This document shows, in pieces, positions 34,963 to 44,061 of a stretch of 64,000 bases of DNA. The number at the start of each line of letters is the position of its first letter. Position 1 is the stretch's first letter. The DNA comes from JBELHO01 sp042091375 (GTDB lineage: Bacteria > Pseudomonadota > Gammaproteobacteria > Enterobacterales > Alteromonadaceae), in NCBI GenBank assembly GCA_042091375.1, contig JBELHO010000011.1, positions 1-64,000 on the forward strand, in the 5' to 3' direction. The position numbers and the translations under genes are program-made. The notes below the pieces were generated by a model. That model worked only from the letters and a program-made list of their open reading frames with translations. It ran no database searches and was not told the origin of the DNA.

Positions 34963-37071
34963 GTGTACCTTTTTGAACCGTTAAAAGAACTTGTTTCAAG
35001 TTATTTATCAAAAGTCCAAATTGATTTATTAAAGCAGGCTTATGTCGTTGCGCGTGATGCGCACGAGGGACAAATGCGTTCAAGTGGTGAGCCTTACATC
35101 ACTCATCCCGTTGCCGTGGCTCATAATTTGGCGAGAATGCACCTAGATCACGAAACCTTAATGGCGGCCCTGCTGCATGATGTCATTGAAGATACAGAAA
35201 CAACCAAAGATGAATTAGCTGAGTTATTTGGCCATACAGTTGCCGAGCTAGTAGAAGGAGTGAGTAAACTCGACAAGCTAAAATTTGATAACAAAGAGGA
35301 AATGCAAGCAGAAAATTTCCGGAAAATGGTACTTGCCATGGTGCAAGACATTCGGGTTATTTTAATTAAATTAGCCGACAGAACACATAACATGCGAACT
35401 TTGGCCTCCTTGCGTCCAGAAAAAAGACGGCGAATTGCCCGTGAAACCCTAGAAATTTATGCGCCTATTGCCAATAGGTTAGGTATCCATGATATCAAAA
35501 ACGAACTAGAGGTGCTGGGCTTTGAAGCACTTTACCCGATGCGTTCACGCGCCTTAAAATCAGCAGTAAAACAGGCCCGCGGCAACAGAAAAGAAATCAT
35601 CAATAATATCCAAGAAGAAGTCAGTGCTCGGCTATCAGAAAGTAATATTAGTGCTCAAGTGATCGGTCGAGAGAAACACTTGTTTTCAATTTACCGCAAA
35701 ATGCAAAACAAAGAGCTGATGTTTAATGAAGTTATGGATATTTACGCCTTTCGGGTAATTGTCGATAACAATTTTGACAGTTGCTACCGCGCTTTAGGCG
35801 CCGTTCACAATTTATTCAAGCCGATAGAGTCGCGCTTTAAAGATTACATTGCCATTCCCAAAACCAATGGCTATCAATCATTACATACCTCACTGATTGG
35901 TCCTCACGGGATCCCCGTCGAAATTCAAATTCGCACCCAAGACATGGATCAAATGGCCGACAAAGGGGTTGCCGCTCATTGGTTATACAAACAAGATGGC
36001 GACGACAGCGGCACCACAGCGCAAATGAAAGCCCGTCGATGGATGCAAAGTTTACTGGAATTACAACAAAGTGCTGGCAGCTCTTTTGAATTTATTGAAA
36101 ATGTTAAGTCGGATCTGTTTCCCGAAGAGATTTATGTATTTACCCCTGATGGCCGGATCATTGAATTGCCTATGGGCGCAACAGCTGTCGATTTTGCTTA
36201 TGCAGTGCATACTGATGTCGGCAACTCCTGTGTTGGTGTCAAAGTGGATCGCAAACCTTACCCGTTAAGTCGACCTATTGACTCAGGACAAACCATTGAG
36301 GTGATCACCTCGTCTACAGCAAGACCCAATGCCACTTGGTTAAATTTTGTAGTTACCTCAAAAGCCCGGTTGCAAATTCGCAGCTATTTGCGCTCACAAG
36401 AACAAAGTGAGTCTCATGCGTTAGGGCAGCGTTTACTCAGTCATGCGCTAGGAAAAACCAAACTCACCGATATTAAAAAGAGTAAAATGGATCAGGTAAT
36501 AAAAGAATCAGGTAACAGCTGCCTCGATGAGTTATTAGTCAATATTGGTCTTGGTAATGCACTGAGTATTGGTATTGCCCGTCGTTTAACTGATGAGTTT
36601 ACCGAAGACAGCGAAATAAACACCTCAACATCTAAGACAAAAATGCCGATCAAAGGCACTGAAGGTATGTTAGTCAATTACGGCAAGTGTTGTCGCCCCA
36701 TTCCCGGCGATAGCATTGTCGCTTATCTCAGTCCAGGTAAGGGATTGATGGTACATCAACAAGGTTGTCGTAACATCAAAGGACAAGAGCAAGGACAATA
36801 TTTCCCCGTACAGTGGGATACAGATATTGATCGCGACTTTATTGCCAAATTGCGTATTGAAATCGTCAATCATCAAGGTGCTTTGGCAGCATTGACCAAT
36901 GTTGTCGCCCGCGGTGACTCCAATGTGCATACCTTAAACTCTGGTGAAAAAGAATCGGGGCTCTATGTCATTGATATGGAAATTACCTGCCGAGATCGCA
37001 TTCACCTCGCTGACATCATCAGGAAAATTAAAGTCATGGTCGATGTACAGCGCGTAGTGCGCAACAAATAA
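34963..37071 (+). CDS. spoT: Bifunctional (p)ppGpp synthetase/hydrolase SpoT
   Basis: SpoT makes and degrades the stringent-response alarmones. The 702-residue protein matches E. coli SpoT from its first residues (MYLFEPLKELVSSYL). It has the HD hydrolase (HPVAVAHNLARM, LLHDVIEDTE), the synthetase (about 240-350, REKHLFSIYRKM, KTNGYQSLHTS), TGS (about 385-445, VYVFTPDG-like IYVFTPDGRI), the helical and CC regions (YGKCCRPIPGD) and a C-terminal ACT. The HD motif is intact, so it is likely a true hydrolase. The start codon is GTG at 34963. A terminator lies before it, so it probably has its own promoter. It is followed 21 bases later by ridA. Confidence 0.97.
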   Translation: MYLFEPLKELVSSYLSKVQIDLLKQAYVVARDAHEGQMRSSGEPYITHPVAVAHNLARMHLDHETLMAALLHDVIEDTETTKDELAELFGHTVAELVEGVSKLDKLKFDNKEEMQAENFRKMVLAMVQDIRVILIKLADRTHNMRTLASLRPEKRRRIARETLEIYAPIANRLGIHDIKNELEVLGFEALYPMRSRALKSAVKQARGNRKEIINNIQEEVSARLSESNISAQVIGREKHLFSIYRKMQNKELMFNEVMDIYAFRVIVDNNFDSCYRALGAVHNLFKPIESRFKDYIAIPKTNGYQSLHTSLIGPHGIPVEIQIRTQDMDQMADKGVAAHWLYKQDGDDSGTTAQMKARRWMQSLLELQQSAGSSFEFIENVKSDLFPEEIYVFTPDGRIIELPMGATAVDFAYAVHTDVGNSCVGVKVDRKPYPLSRPIDSGQTIEVITSSTARPNATWLNFVVTSKARLQIRSYLRSQEQSESHALGQRLLSHALGKTKLTDIKKSKMDQVIKESGNSCLDELLVNIGLGNALSIGIARRLTDEFTEDSEINTSTSKTKMPIKGTEGMLVNYGKCCRPIPGDSIVAYLSPGKGLMVHQQGCRNIKGQEQGQYFPVQWDTDIDRDFIAKLRIEIVNHQGALAALTNVVARGDSNVHTLNSGEKESGLYVIDMEITCRDRIHLADIIRKIKVMVDVQRVVRNK

Positions 37072-37092
37072 ACAAATTTTACAAGGAATATT

Positions 37093-37482
37093 ATGAAATC
37101 AATTATTAGTACAGACAAAGCCCCCAGTGCCATCGGCACATACAGCCAAGCAGTAAAAGTCAATAACACCGTTTATCTATCGGGGCAAATACCACTAGTC
37201 CCTGACTCAATGGCAGTGATCAGTGATGACTTTACTGAACAAACTCACCAAGTATTTAAAAACTTAATGGCCGTGTGTCAAGCCGCTGGCGGCAACATCA
37301 ACGATATGGTTAAAGTCAATATCTTCATGATGGATTTAAGCCATTTTGCTATCGTTAATGAAGTAATGAGTCAGTATTTTGAGCAACCCTATCCAGCCCG
37401 AGCTGCGGTGCAGGTTGCTAGATTGCCGAAAGATGTGCAAATTGAAATTGACGGCATTATGGAATTGCCTAACGTCAGTTAA
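37093..37482 (+). CDS. ridA: RidA family enamine/imine deaminase
   Basis: RidA hydrolyses the reactive 2-aminoacrylate and related enamines released by PLP enzymes, especially threonine/serine dehydratase. The 129-residue product shows the family signatures APSAIGTYSQAVKVNNTVYLSGQIPL (in parts) and RAAVQVARLPKDVQIEIDGI, with the active-site Arg in PARAAV. It is 21 bases after spoT, and AAGGA precedes its ATG. IlvA, the classic source of the damaging enamine, is encoded at 51.7 kb in the same window. Confidence 0.95.
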   Translation: MKSIISTDKAPSAIGTYSQAVKVNNTVYLSGQIPLVPDSMAVISDDFTEQTHQVFKNLMAVCQAAGGNINDMVKVNIFMMDLSHFAIVNEVMSQYFEQPYPARAAVQVARLPKDVQIEIDGIMELPNVS

Positions 37483-37565
37483 GTTCAGTTCAATTCAATT
37501 AAGTCACAACATAATGAAACAAATTTTATGTTGATTTCGTCCACATTCACATAGACAGTAAAGAG

Positions 37566-38273
37566 ATGACACCAGAACGCTTAAGCCGTATTAACGCTAT
37601 GTTAGATAAACGCCAACCTGATCTCACCGTGTGTATGGAGGGCGTGCACAAGAATCACAATCTTGCTGCTGTCGTCAGAACCGCAGATGCCATTGGTATT
37701 ACCGATGTCCACGCTATCTGGAAAAATGAACAAATGCGGGTATCTGGTGGCAGTGCAGCAGGTAGTCAAAATTGGATTGATATTCATCATTACCAACACA
37801 CTGATGTAGCTATTGAGGCATTAAAGAACCAAGGTATGCAGATATTGGTCACTAACTTATCCGAGACTGCCGTTGACTTTCGCGAGATTGATTACACCAA
37901 ACCCACGGCCATACTCTTGGGGCAAGAAAAGTTTGGCGCCTCTCAGCAAGCACTGGATTTAGCTGATCAAGACATCATCATTCCTATGGTGGGTATGGTG
38001 CAATCCCTCAATGTATCAGTTGCTTGCTCAGTGGTGTTATACGAAGCACAACGCCAGCGAGAGCTGGCAGGTTTGTATCGGCAACCACGCATTGATCAAC
38101 AACGTCGGCAACGCTTCTTATTTGAAGGTGGTCACCCAATTTTTGCCAATGCCTGTCAACGCAAAGGCCTACCTTATCCCAAAATTGATGAGCAAGGACA
38201 AATCGTGGCTAGTCCCACCTGGTGGAAAAAGATGCAGATGAACCAAGATGCCTGGCAAAACCTCGATGATTAA
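37566..38273 (+). CDS. trmH: tRNA (guanosine-18)-2'-O-methyltransferase
   Basis: TrmH methylates the ribose of G18 in the tRNA D-loop using S-adenosylmethionine. The 235-residue SPOUT protein matches E. coli TrmH closely, with RQPDLTVCMEGVHKNHNLAAVVRTADA (in parts), the knot motifs LLGQEKFGAS and IPMVGMVQSLNVSVACSVVLYE, and a C-terminal basic helix. It ends 11 bases before recG, as in many gammaproteobacteria. Confidence 0.96.
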   Translation: MTPERLSRINAMLDKRQPDLTVCMEGVHKNHNLAAVVRTADAIGITDVHAIWKNEQMRVSGGSAAGSQNWIDIHHYQHTDVAIEALKNQGMQILVTNLSETAVDFREIDYTKPTAILLGQEKFGASQQALDLADQDIIIPMVGMVQSLNVSVACSVVLYEAQRQRELAGLYRQPRIDQQRRQRFLFEGGHPIFANACQRKGLPYPKIDEQGQIVASPTWWKKMQMNQDAWQNLDD

Positions 38274-38284
38274 GGCGTGAACGG

Positions 38285-40384
38285 GTGGGCGCAAACCAAC
38301 AAGGTTTAGGTAACACAGCGCATATTGCCTTGGCAACACTCAAAGGTGTGGGGCCAAGTATGGCAGAAAAACTGGCTAAAATTGCCTTGCATTCAGTGCA
38401 AGATATCCTATTTCATTTACCTTTGCGCTATGAAGATAGAACCCGCATTACAGCCATCAGAGATTGTCAGGTTGGCATGTACACCAACATCATTGGCGAA
38501 ATTACCCATAATCAAATAGTTCAAGGTCGACGTCGAATGATGATCGTCACCGTCAATGATGGTAGCGGCTCAGTTAACCTGAGATTTTTCCATTTTTCTG
38601 CGGCACAACGCCACAACTTATCTGTTGGCTTGTCGATACGTTGTTATGGCGAAATTAACCGAGGTGCACGCAGCTTTGAAATAGTTCACCCTGAATATAA
38701 GCCCTTAGATAAAGACAAGGTTTTAACCCCAGTCGAAGAAAACTTGACGCCTGTTTATCCAACAACAGATGGTTTGCGCCAAATCACCTTGCGCAATTTA
38801 ACCAACCAAGCCATACAGAGGCTGCAATCGGGAGAGATAGAAGAACTGCTACCTGACGAATTTAATCACAGTGCTTATACCTTAACTCAAGCTTTAATTA
38901 CCCTGCACCGTCCCCCACCGGAAACCTCAGTAATACAATTAGAAGCAGGTGAGCACCCAGCGCAATTGCGCTTAATTAAAGAAGAATTATTAGCCCACAA
39001 TCTGAGTATGCTCAAATTGCGCCAAGCCAGTGATGTCAAGCCAGCAGTCAGTTTACAAGTGAATGAGGCACTCAATGATCAGTTCTTAGCCTCCTTAGCG
39101 TTTTCACCAACTAACGCGCAAGCGCGGGTTGTCAATGAAATTCGTCAGGACTTGTCTAAGAAGCAACCTATGATGCGTCTTGTGCAAGGAGATGTTGGTT
39201 CAGGAAAAACCTTAGTGGCGGCATTAGCGGCATTAACCGCGATCAGCGACGACTATCAAGTGGCTCTAATGGCGCCAACTGAAATTTTGGCCGAGCAGCA
39301 TGCCATCAATTTTGCTCGCTGGTTTGAGCCCTTGGGTATTTCTGTTACTTGGTTGGCAGGAAAAACCAAAGCAAAAGCGCGTAAGCATGCGCTAGAGCAC
39401 ATAGCGCAAGGGACAGTGCAAATGATTGTCGGCACCCATGCGTTATTTCAACAACAGGTTAACTTTAATAAACTCGCCTTGATCATTATTGACGAACAAC
39501 ATAAATTTGGCGTCCATCAGCGTTTGTCTTTAAGAGAGAAAGGCATATTTGCTGGCAATTATCCGCATCAATTGATCATGACCGCAACCCCTATTCCTAG
39601 AACATTAGCAATGACCGCATTTGCAGATCTTGACACCTCTGTTATTGATGAATTACCGCCTGGGCGAACACCAATTACCACAGTAGCCTTGCCAGATTCG
39701 CGGCGCAGCGAAGTGATCAGCCGAATTTATCAGGGTTGTACAAACCACCAACGGCAAGTTTACTGGGTCTGTACTTTAATTGAAGAATCAGAAGTTTTGC
39801 AATGCCAAGCGGCCGAAGATACTGCTGTTTACTTGCAAGCTCAACTACCTGAATTAACCATAGGCTTAGTTCACGGCCGAATGAAGCCACCTGAAAAACA
39901 AGCCATTATGGACAGTTTTAAACAGGGCAACCTAGACTTATTAGTAGCAACAACGGTGATTGAAGTCGGCGTTGATGTACCCAATGCCAGCTTAATGGTA
40001 ATAGAAAACCCAGAGCGACTTGGTTTAGCCCAGTTGCATCAATTGCGCGGTCGAGTTGGCCGCGGCAGTGTCGACTCTCATTGCGTATTGATGTACAAAA
40101 CGCCTTTATCAAAAACCGCCACTAAACGACTTGGCGTGCTCAGAGCCAGTAATGATGGCTTTGTCATTGCTGAAAAGGATTTAGAAATACGCGGTCCTGG
40201 AGAAGTTTTAGGCACTAAGCAAACTGGCCTTGCTGATCTTAAAATAGCTGACTTAGTTCGCGATGCTCATTTAATACCTGAAATACAAAGCAATGCCTAT
40301 TTATTGTGGAAAAACCACCCGCAGAGGGCACAGAAGATCATTGACCGCTGGCTGGCAAATCGCAGCCATTATTCCAATGCTTAG
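38285..40384 (+). CDS. recG: ATP-dependent DNA helicase RecG
   Basis: RecG remodels stalled replication forks and branch-migrates Holliday junctions. The 699-residue protein has the N-terminal wedge/OB domain (RYEDRTRI, RRRMMIVTVNDGSGSVNLRFFHF), Walker A GDVGSGKTLVAA, DEQHKFGVHQR, TATPIPRTLAMT and the C-terminal motif run VATTVIEVGVDVPNAS, QLRGRVGRG. It ends in SNA like the E. coli protein (693 residues). The chosen start is GTG at 38285; another GTG lies a few bases earlier out of frame. It is the last gene of the spoT-ridA-trmH-recG run. Confidence 0.97.
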   Translation: MGANQQGLGNTAHIALATLKGVGPSMAEKLAKIALHSVQDILFHLPLRYEDRTRITAIRDCQVGMYTNIIGEITHNQIVQGRRRMMIVTVNDGSGSVNLRFFHFSAAQRHNLSVGLSIRCYGEINRGARSFEIVHPEYKPLDKDKVLTPVEENLTPVYPTTDGLRQITLRNLTNQAIQRLQSGEIEELLPDEFNHSAYTLTQALITLHRPPPETSVIQLEAGEHPAQLRLIKEELLAHNLSMLKLRQASDVKPAVSLQVNEALNDQFLASLAFSPTNAQARVVNEIRQDLSKKQPMMRLVQGDVGSGKTLVAALAALTAISDDYQVALMAPTEILAEQHAINFARWFEPLGISVTWLAGKTKAKARKHALEHIAQGTVQMIVGTHALFQQQVNFNKLALIIIDEQHKFGVHQRLSLREKGIFAGNYPHQLIMTATPIPRTLAMTAFADLDTSVIDELPPGRTPITTVALPDSRRSEVISRIYQGCTNHQRQVYWVCTLIEESEVLQCQAAEDTAVYLQAQLPELTIGLVHGRMKPPEKQAIMDSFKQGNLDLLVATTVIEVGVDVPNASLMVIENPERLGLAQLHQLRGRVGRGSVDSHCVLMYKTPLSKTATKRLGVLRASNDGFVIAEKDLEIRGPGEVLGTKQTGLADLKIADLVRDAHLIPEIQSNAYLLWKNHPQRAQKIIDRWLANRSHYSNA

Positions 40385-40466
40385 CGTTTTTTTAACAGTT
40401 AACCATTTTACAAAACTAGGGTAAACTATTCAGTAACAAACAATGCCAGTGAAAGGTGAAACCTTG

Positions 40467-41258
40467 ATGTCAACACCACAAGATAACTCCGCAAATAAAT
40501 CATTAAATACCACAGCCGATGACACCACTCATTTTGGCTACCAAACGGTTGATAAAAATGACAAAGAGTCGAAAGTTGCCGGGGTTTTTCACTCGGTTGC
40601 TGCGCAGTATGACATCATGAATGACCTTATGTCTTTTGGTATTCACCGCTTGTGGAAACGTTTTACCATAGACGCCAGTGGGGTGCGCAGTGGCAATAGT
40701 GTACTTGATCTAGCCGGTGGTACCGGCGATTTAACCGCTAAATTTTCAAAGCTGGTTGGGCGTCAAGGCAAAGTGGTACTAGCTGACATCAATAGTTCTA
40801 TGCTCAACGTCGGCCGCGACAAATTGCGCGACTTAGGCTTAGTACAAAATATTGACTATGTGCAAGCCAATGCGCAATATTTGCCCTTTGAAGATAACAG
40901 TTTTGATATTGTCACTATTGCTTTTGGCTTGCGCAATGTCACAGATAAAGACATGGCGTTGCGATCAATATACCGGGTATTAAAACCAGGAGGTCGTTTG
41001 CTGGTGCTAGAGTTTTCTCAACCCGAGCATCAATTAGTCAATAAAGCTTATGATTTTTATTCGTTTAATATTCTGCCTAAAATAGGTGAGCTGATCGCTA
41101 AAGATGCTGATAGCTACCAATACTTGGCGGAATCAATTCGCATGCATCCAAATCAACAAACCTTACAATCGATGTTAGACGATGCCGGATTTGAACAAAC
41201 CAGCTATAAAAACCTAACCGGTGGTATCGTCGCCTTGCACAAAGGTTATAAGTTTTAA
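40467..41258 (+). CDS. ubiE: UbiE, C-methyltransferase of ubiquinone/menaquinone synthesis
   Basis: The 263-residue SAM-dependent methyltransferase adds the C-methyl group to demethylmenaquinol and the ubiquinone precursor. Visible motifs are KVAGVFHSVAAQYDIMNDLMSFG, the SAM loop VLDLAGGTGDLT, and LKPGGRLLVLEFSQP with YDFYSFNILPKIGE. The start is ATG at 40467 with AAAGGTG before it; 24 bases of open frame extend upstream. Compared with E. coli (251) it has an extra low-complexity Asn/Ser/Thr leader. It opens ubiE-ubiJ-ubiB, whose coding sequences are separated by 3 and 21 bases. Confidence 0.96.
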   Translation: MSTPQDNSANKSLNTTADDTTHFGYQTVDKNDKESKVAGVFHSVAAQYDIMNDLMSFGIHRLWKRFTIDASGVRSGNSVLDLAGGTGDLTAKFSKLVGRQGKVVLADINSSMLNVGRDKLRDLGLVQNIDYVQANAQYLPFEDNSFDIVTIAFGLRNVTDKDMALRSIYRVLKPGGRLLVLEFSQPEHQLVNKAYDFYSFNILPKIGELIAKDADSYQYLAESIRMHPNQQTLQSMLDDAGFEQTSYKNLTGGIVALHKGYKF

Positions 41259-41261
41259 GCT

Positions 41262-41894
41262 ATGGCGACTGGTCATAAAGTCATGACACAGCAAGCCCTT
41301 TGCGCCATGCTTGAGGCAGTTATTAATCGGGTATTAGCTGTAAATACAGCTAGCAATGAGGCTTTACACAAACTTGAACAAAAAACGTTAACCATAAAAT
41401 TAGCCGAGTTGTCTTTTCCTGTCTCGTTTTCAGTGTGCCAACAACAAATTGCAGTTACTGGTCTCACTGAACGCAATGATTGTCAAGTAGACACCAGCAT
41501 GACTAGCTTAATCGAGTTAAAAAAACAGCAACAAATAACCACACTGATCAAACAAGACAAACTTGATTTGCAGGGTGATATTCAGGTGGCACAACAATTT
41601 TTAATGGTCGCCGAATCCGTAGACATTGATTGGCAAACTGAGCTCGCTCAACACATTGGTGACATACCCACTTACAAATTAGTGCAAATGGGATATTTTT
41701 TACAAAAAAAAATACGCTTTGCTGGGCAACAAATACAGGCCGATGCCAGTGAATGGTTATTGCACGAAATAAAAGCAGTGATCCACAGCGATGAAATGCA
41801 GCGTTTCAGCCAACAAGTCAGCAGCACATCACTGGCAACGGATCGCTTACAAAATAGAATTGATTTGCTTTTGGCCAATCAACTAAAAAGCTAA
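41262..41894 (+). CDS. ubiJ: UbiJ, SCP2-domain ubiquinone biosynthesis accessory factor
   Basis: The 210-residue protein has the N-terminal SCP2-like fold (about 10-110) and a helical C-terminus (about 150-205), the plan of UbiJ. Family-like segments are DLQGDIQVAQQFLMVAESVDIDWQTELAQHIGD, quoted here in outline, and the ALGDI-type middle. UbiJ binds the ubiquinone intermediates' isoprenoid tails and holds the Ubi complex together with UbiK. Sequence conservation is weak; position between ubiE and ubiB makes the call secure. The start may be Met1 at 41262 or Met8 at 41283. Confidence 0.92.
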   Translation: MATGHKVMTQQALCAMLEAVINRVLAVNTASNEALHKLEQKTLTIKLAELSFPVSFSVCQQQIAVTGLTERNDCQVDTSMTSLIELKKQQQITTLIKQDKLDLQGDIQVAQQFLMVAESVDIDWQTELAQHIGDIPTYKLVQMGYFLQKKIRFAGQQIQADASEWLLHEIKAVIHSDEMQRFSQQVSSTSLATDRLQNRIDLLLANQLKS

Positions 41895-41915
41895 AAAGGA
41901 CATTTATAGATCACT

Positions 41916-43469
41916 ATGCGCTTATATCAGATCCTAAAAATTTTTCTCAACCATGGCCTAGATGAATTATTACCCAAAAAATACTTGCCTTGGTATGTAA
42001 AACTGCTGCGCTCGTGTTTATTTTGGTTACCTAACAAACACAAAAATAAGCCATTAGCACAGCGATTTCGGTTAGCGATAGAGTCATTAGGACCGGTTTT
42101 TGTCAAATTCGGGCAAATGTTATCGACCCGACGCGATATACTGCCAGAAGACTTTGCGCAAGAACTCGCTTTGTTACAAGATAAAGTACCGGCTTTTAGC
42201 GGTGAGCAGGCACAACAAATCATTACCCAAGTGTTGGGAGAAGAGACTTTCAATCACTGTTTTAGCGAATTTGATATTCAACCCTTAGCATCTGCATCTA
42301 TTGCGCAAGTGCATAGCGCCACCTTAATTGAACAAGACCAAGAAAAAAAGGTAGTGATCAAAGTATTGCGACCGAACATTGCACGCACCATCAAAGCTGA
42401 TGTCAAAGTCATGGCTCAGATGGCAACCATGGTGGCTAAATTACTGCCTGATGGCAAACGATTGCGACCTCGAGAAGTTGTCGAAGAATATCGCCGAACG
42501 ATTTTGGATGAACTCGACTTACAACGCGAAGCAGCCAATGCTATTCAGTTAAAAAGAAACTTCTCGCAAGGTCGCCACACAGATAAACAGCTATACATAC
42601 CAGAAATACACAGTGAATACAGTGCTAAAAATGTGTTGGTTATGGAGCGTATTTACGGCATCGGGGTCAGTGAAGTAGACACTTTGCAACAGCTAGGTGT
42701 GGATATGAAGTTACTGGCTGAACGTGGCGTTGAAGTTTTTTTTACTCAGGTATTTCGCGATAGTTTTTTTCATGCTGACATGCACCCAGGTAACGTCTTT
42801 GTCAATGCAACCGAGCCAAGTGATCCCACTTGGATCGCCATTGATTGTGGTATTGTTGGTACCCTTAATAGCGAAGACAAGCGTTATTTAGCGGAAAACT
42901 TTGTCGCTTTTTTTAATCGCGACTACCGCAAAGTGGCGCAATTACACATTGATTCTGGCTGGGTTCCTGCTGATACCAGTGTCGATGAATTTGAATTTGC
43001 CATCCGCACCGTATGCGAGCCAATATTTAATAAACCACTCGCTGAAATATCCTTCGGGCAAGTGTTGGTTAACCTGTTTAATACTGCCCGACGCTTTAAT
43101 ATGGAAGTGCAACCGCAATTAGTGTTGTTACAAAAAACCTTATTGTATATTGAAGGCCTAGGTAGGCAACTCTACCCTCAACTCGATTTATGGCAAACCG
43201 CTAAACCTTTTTTAGAAGACTGGGTGAAAGAGCAAATGGGAATTAAAACGGTGTTGAGCAAAATCAAGCAAAACATTCCCTTTTGGAATGAAAAACTACC
43301 GGAAATCCCTGATTTAATCTACGATTTTTTAAAACACAACAAAGACGCAGAGCAGCAAGTAGCTGTTTTAAAACAAATAAAGCAACAACAACAAAAATCG
43401 AATCAGCAGCTTATACGCGCTATCGTATTCGCCTCAGCGCTCATTGCGTTAGCGATACTTTATCGCTAA
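41916..43469 (+). CDS. ubiB: UbiB, membrane-anchored atypical kinase of ubiquinone synthesis
   Basis: The 517-residue ADCK/ABC1-type protein carries the family's KxGQ motif (VKFGQMLSTRRDILP). A nucleotide loop is seen in ASASIAQVHSA, then VVIKVLRPN, the catalytic-like region FFHADMHPGNVFV and IAIDCGIVG. A C-terminal membrane helix is at about 495-515 (LIRAIVFASALIALAIL). UbiB is an ATPase needed for ubiquinone production; its exact role is still debated. The gene order and length match E. coli UbiB (546). Unlike E. coli, no tat genes follow. Confidence 0.96.
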   Translation: MRLYQILKIFLNHGLDELLPKKYLPWYVKLLRSCLFWLPNKHKNKPLAQRFRLAIESLGPVFVKFGQMLSTRRDILPEDFAQELALLQDKVPAFSGEQAQQIITQVLGEETFNHCFSEFDIQPLASASIAQVHSATLIEQDQEKKVVIKVLRPNIARTIKADVKVMAQMATMVAKLLPDGKRLRPREVVEEYRRTILDELDLQREAANAIQLKRNFSQGRHTDKQLYIPEIHSEYSAKNVLVMERIYGIGVSEVDTLQQLGVDMKLLAERGVEVFFTQVFRDSFFHADMHPGNVFVNATEPSDPTWIAIDCGIVGTLNSEDKRYLAENFVAFFNRDYRKVAQLHIDSGWVPADTSVDEFEFAIRTVCEPIFNKPLAEISFGQVLVNLFNTARRFNMEVQPQLVLLQKTLLYIEGLGRQLYPQLDLWQTAKPFLEDWVKEQMGIKTVLSKIKQNIPFWNEKLPEIPDLIYDFLKHNKDAEQQVAVLKQIKQQQQKSNQQLIRAIVFASALIALAILYR

Positions 43470-43663
43470 AAACACAAATACTTGTCTGTTGTTAGCTGTC
43501 GATTATTGAGCACCAATCCACACTCGTGCAGTTGATCTGCATCCACCATTCACAGTTGCATTGCAGCCCTGTTTATTGTTATGTACTATAGATAATACAA
43601 GTTATTTTTACTTTTAAAAGCGATTGAAATAAAGAAAACACTAGCAAAATAGCCAGTTATTTA

Positions 43664-44056
43664 ATGGATAAATTTATGGAAAGATCAGGGGAAAAACTGT
43701 TAATCGTCGAAGATGAGTTACTTATTGCCTCTCTTTATCAAGAGTTTTTGCAAGAATATGGTTTTCAATCAACCATATGTGAAAATGGTGAGAAAGCATT
43801 AGCTCTATACAAACAAGCTAAACCTGCCTTTGATTTAGTGATCACCGATGAAACCATGCCTAAACTCACCGGTACCGAACTCAGTAAAGCCCTATTGGCG
43901 TTAACGCCACAATTACCGATCATATTAATCTCTGGCTCAACAGAAGTTGCCCTTGAACGAGCAAACAAAGCGGTGGATATTAGATATCATTTAAAAAAGC
44001 CGGTCAGTTTATTCACCTTAAAAGAAGCTGTAGAACAGTGCTTAGCTTCGCGCTAG
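43664..44056 (+). CDS. Stand-alone receiver-domain response regulator
   Basis: This 130-residue CheY-like protein consists of one receiver domain: acidic pocket VEDE (16-19), phospho-acceptor Asp62 in LVITDETMP, Thr/Ser in ISGS and Lys in HLKKPV. There is no output domain, so it would act by protein-protein contact or as a phosphate relay. No kinase is adjacent. The start is Met1 at 43664 or Met5 at 43676; neither has a strong ribosome site. It converges on rep with five bases between the stops. Confidence 0.9.
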   Translation: MDKFMERSGEKLLIVEDELLIASLYQEFLQEYGFQSTICENGEKALALYKQAKPAFDLVITDETMPKLTGTELSKALLALTPQLPIILISGSTEVALERANKAVDIRYHLKKPVSLFTLKEAVEQCLASR

Positions 44057-44061
44057 TATTG

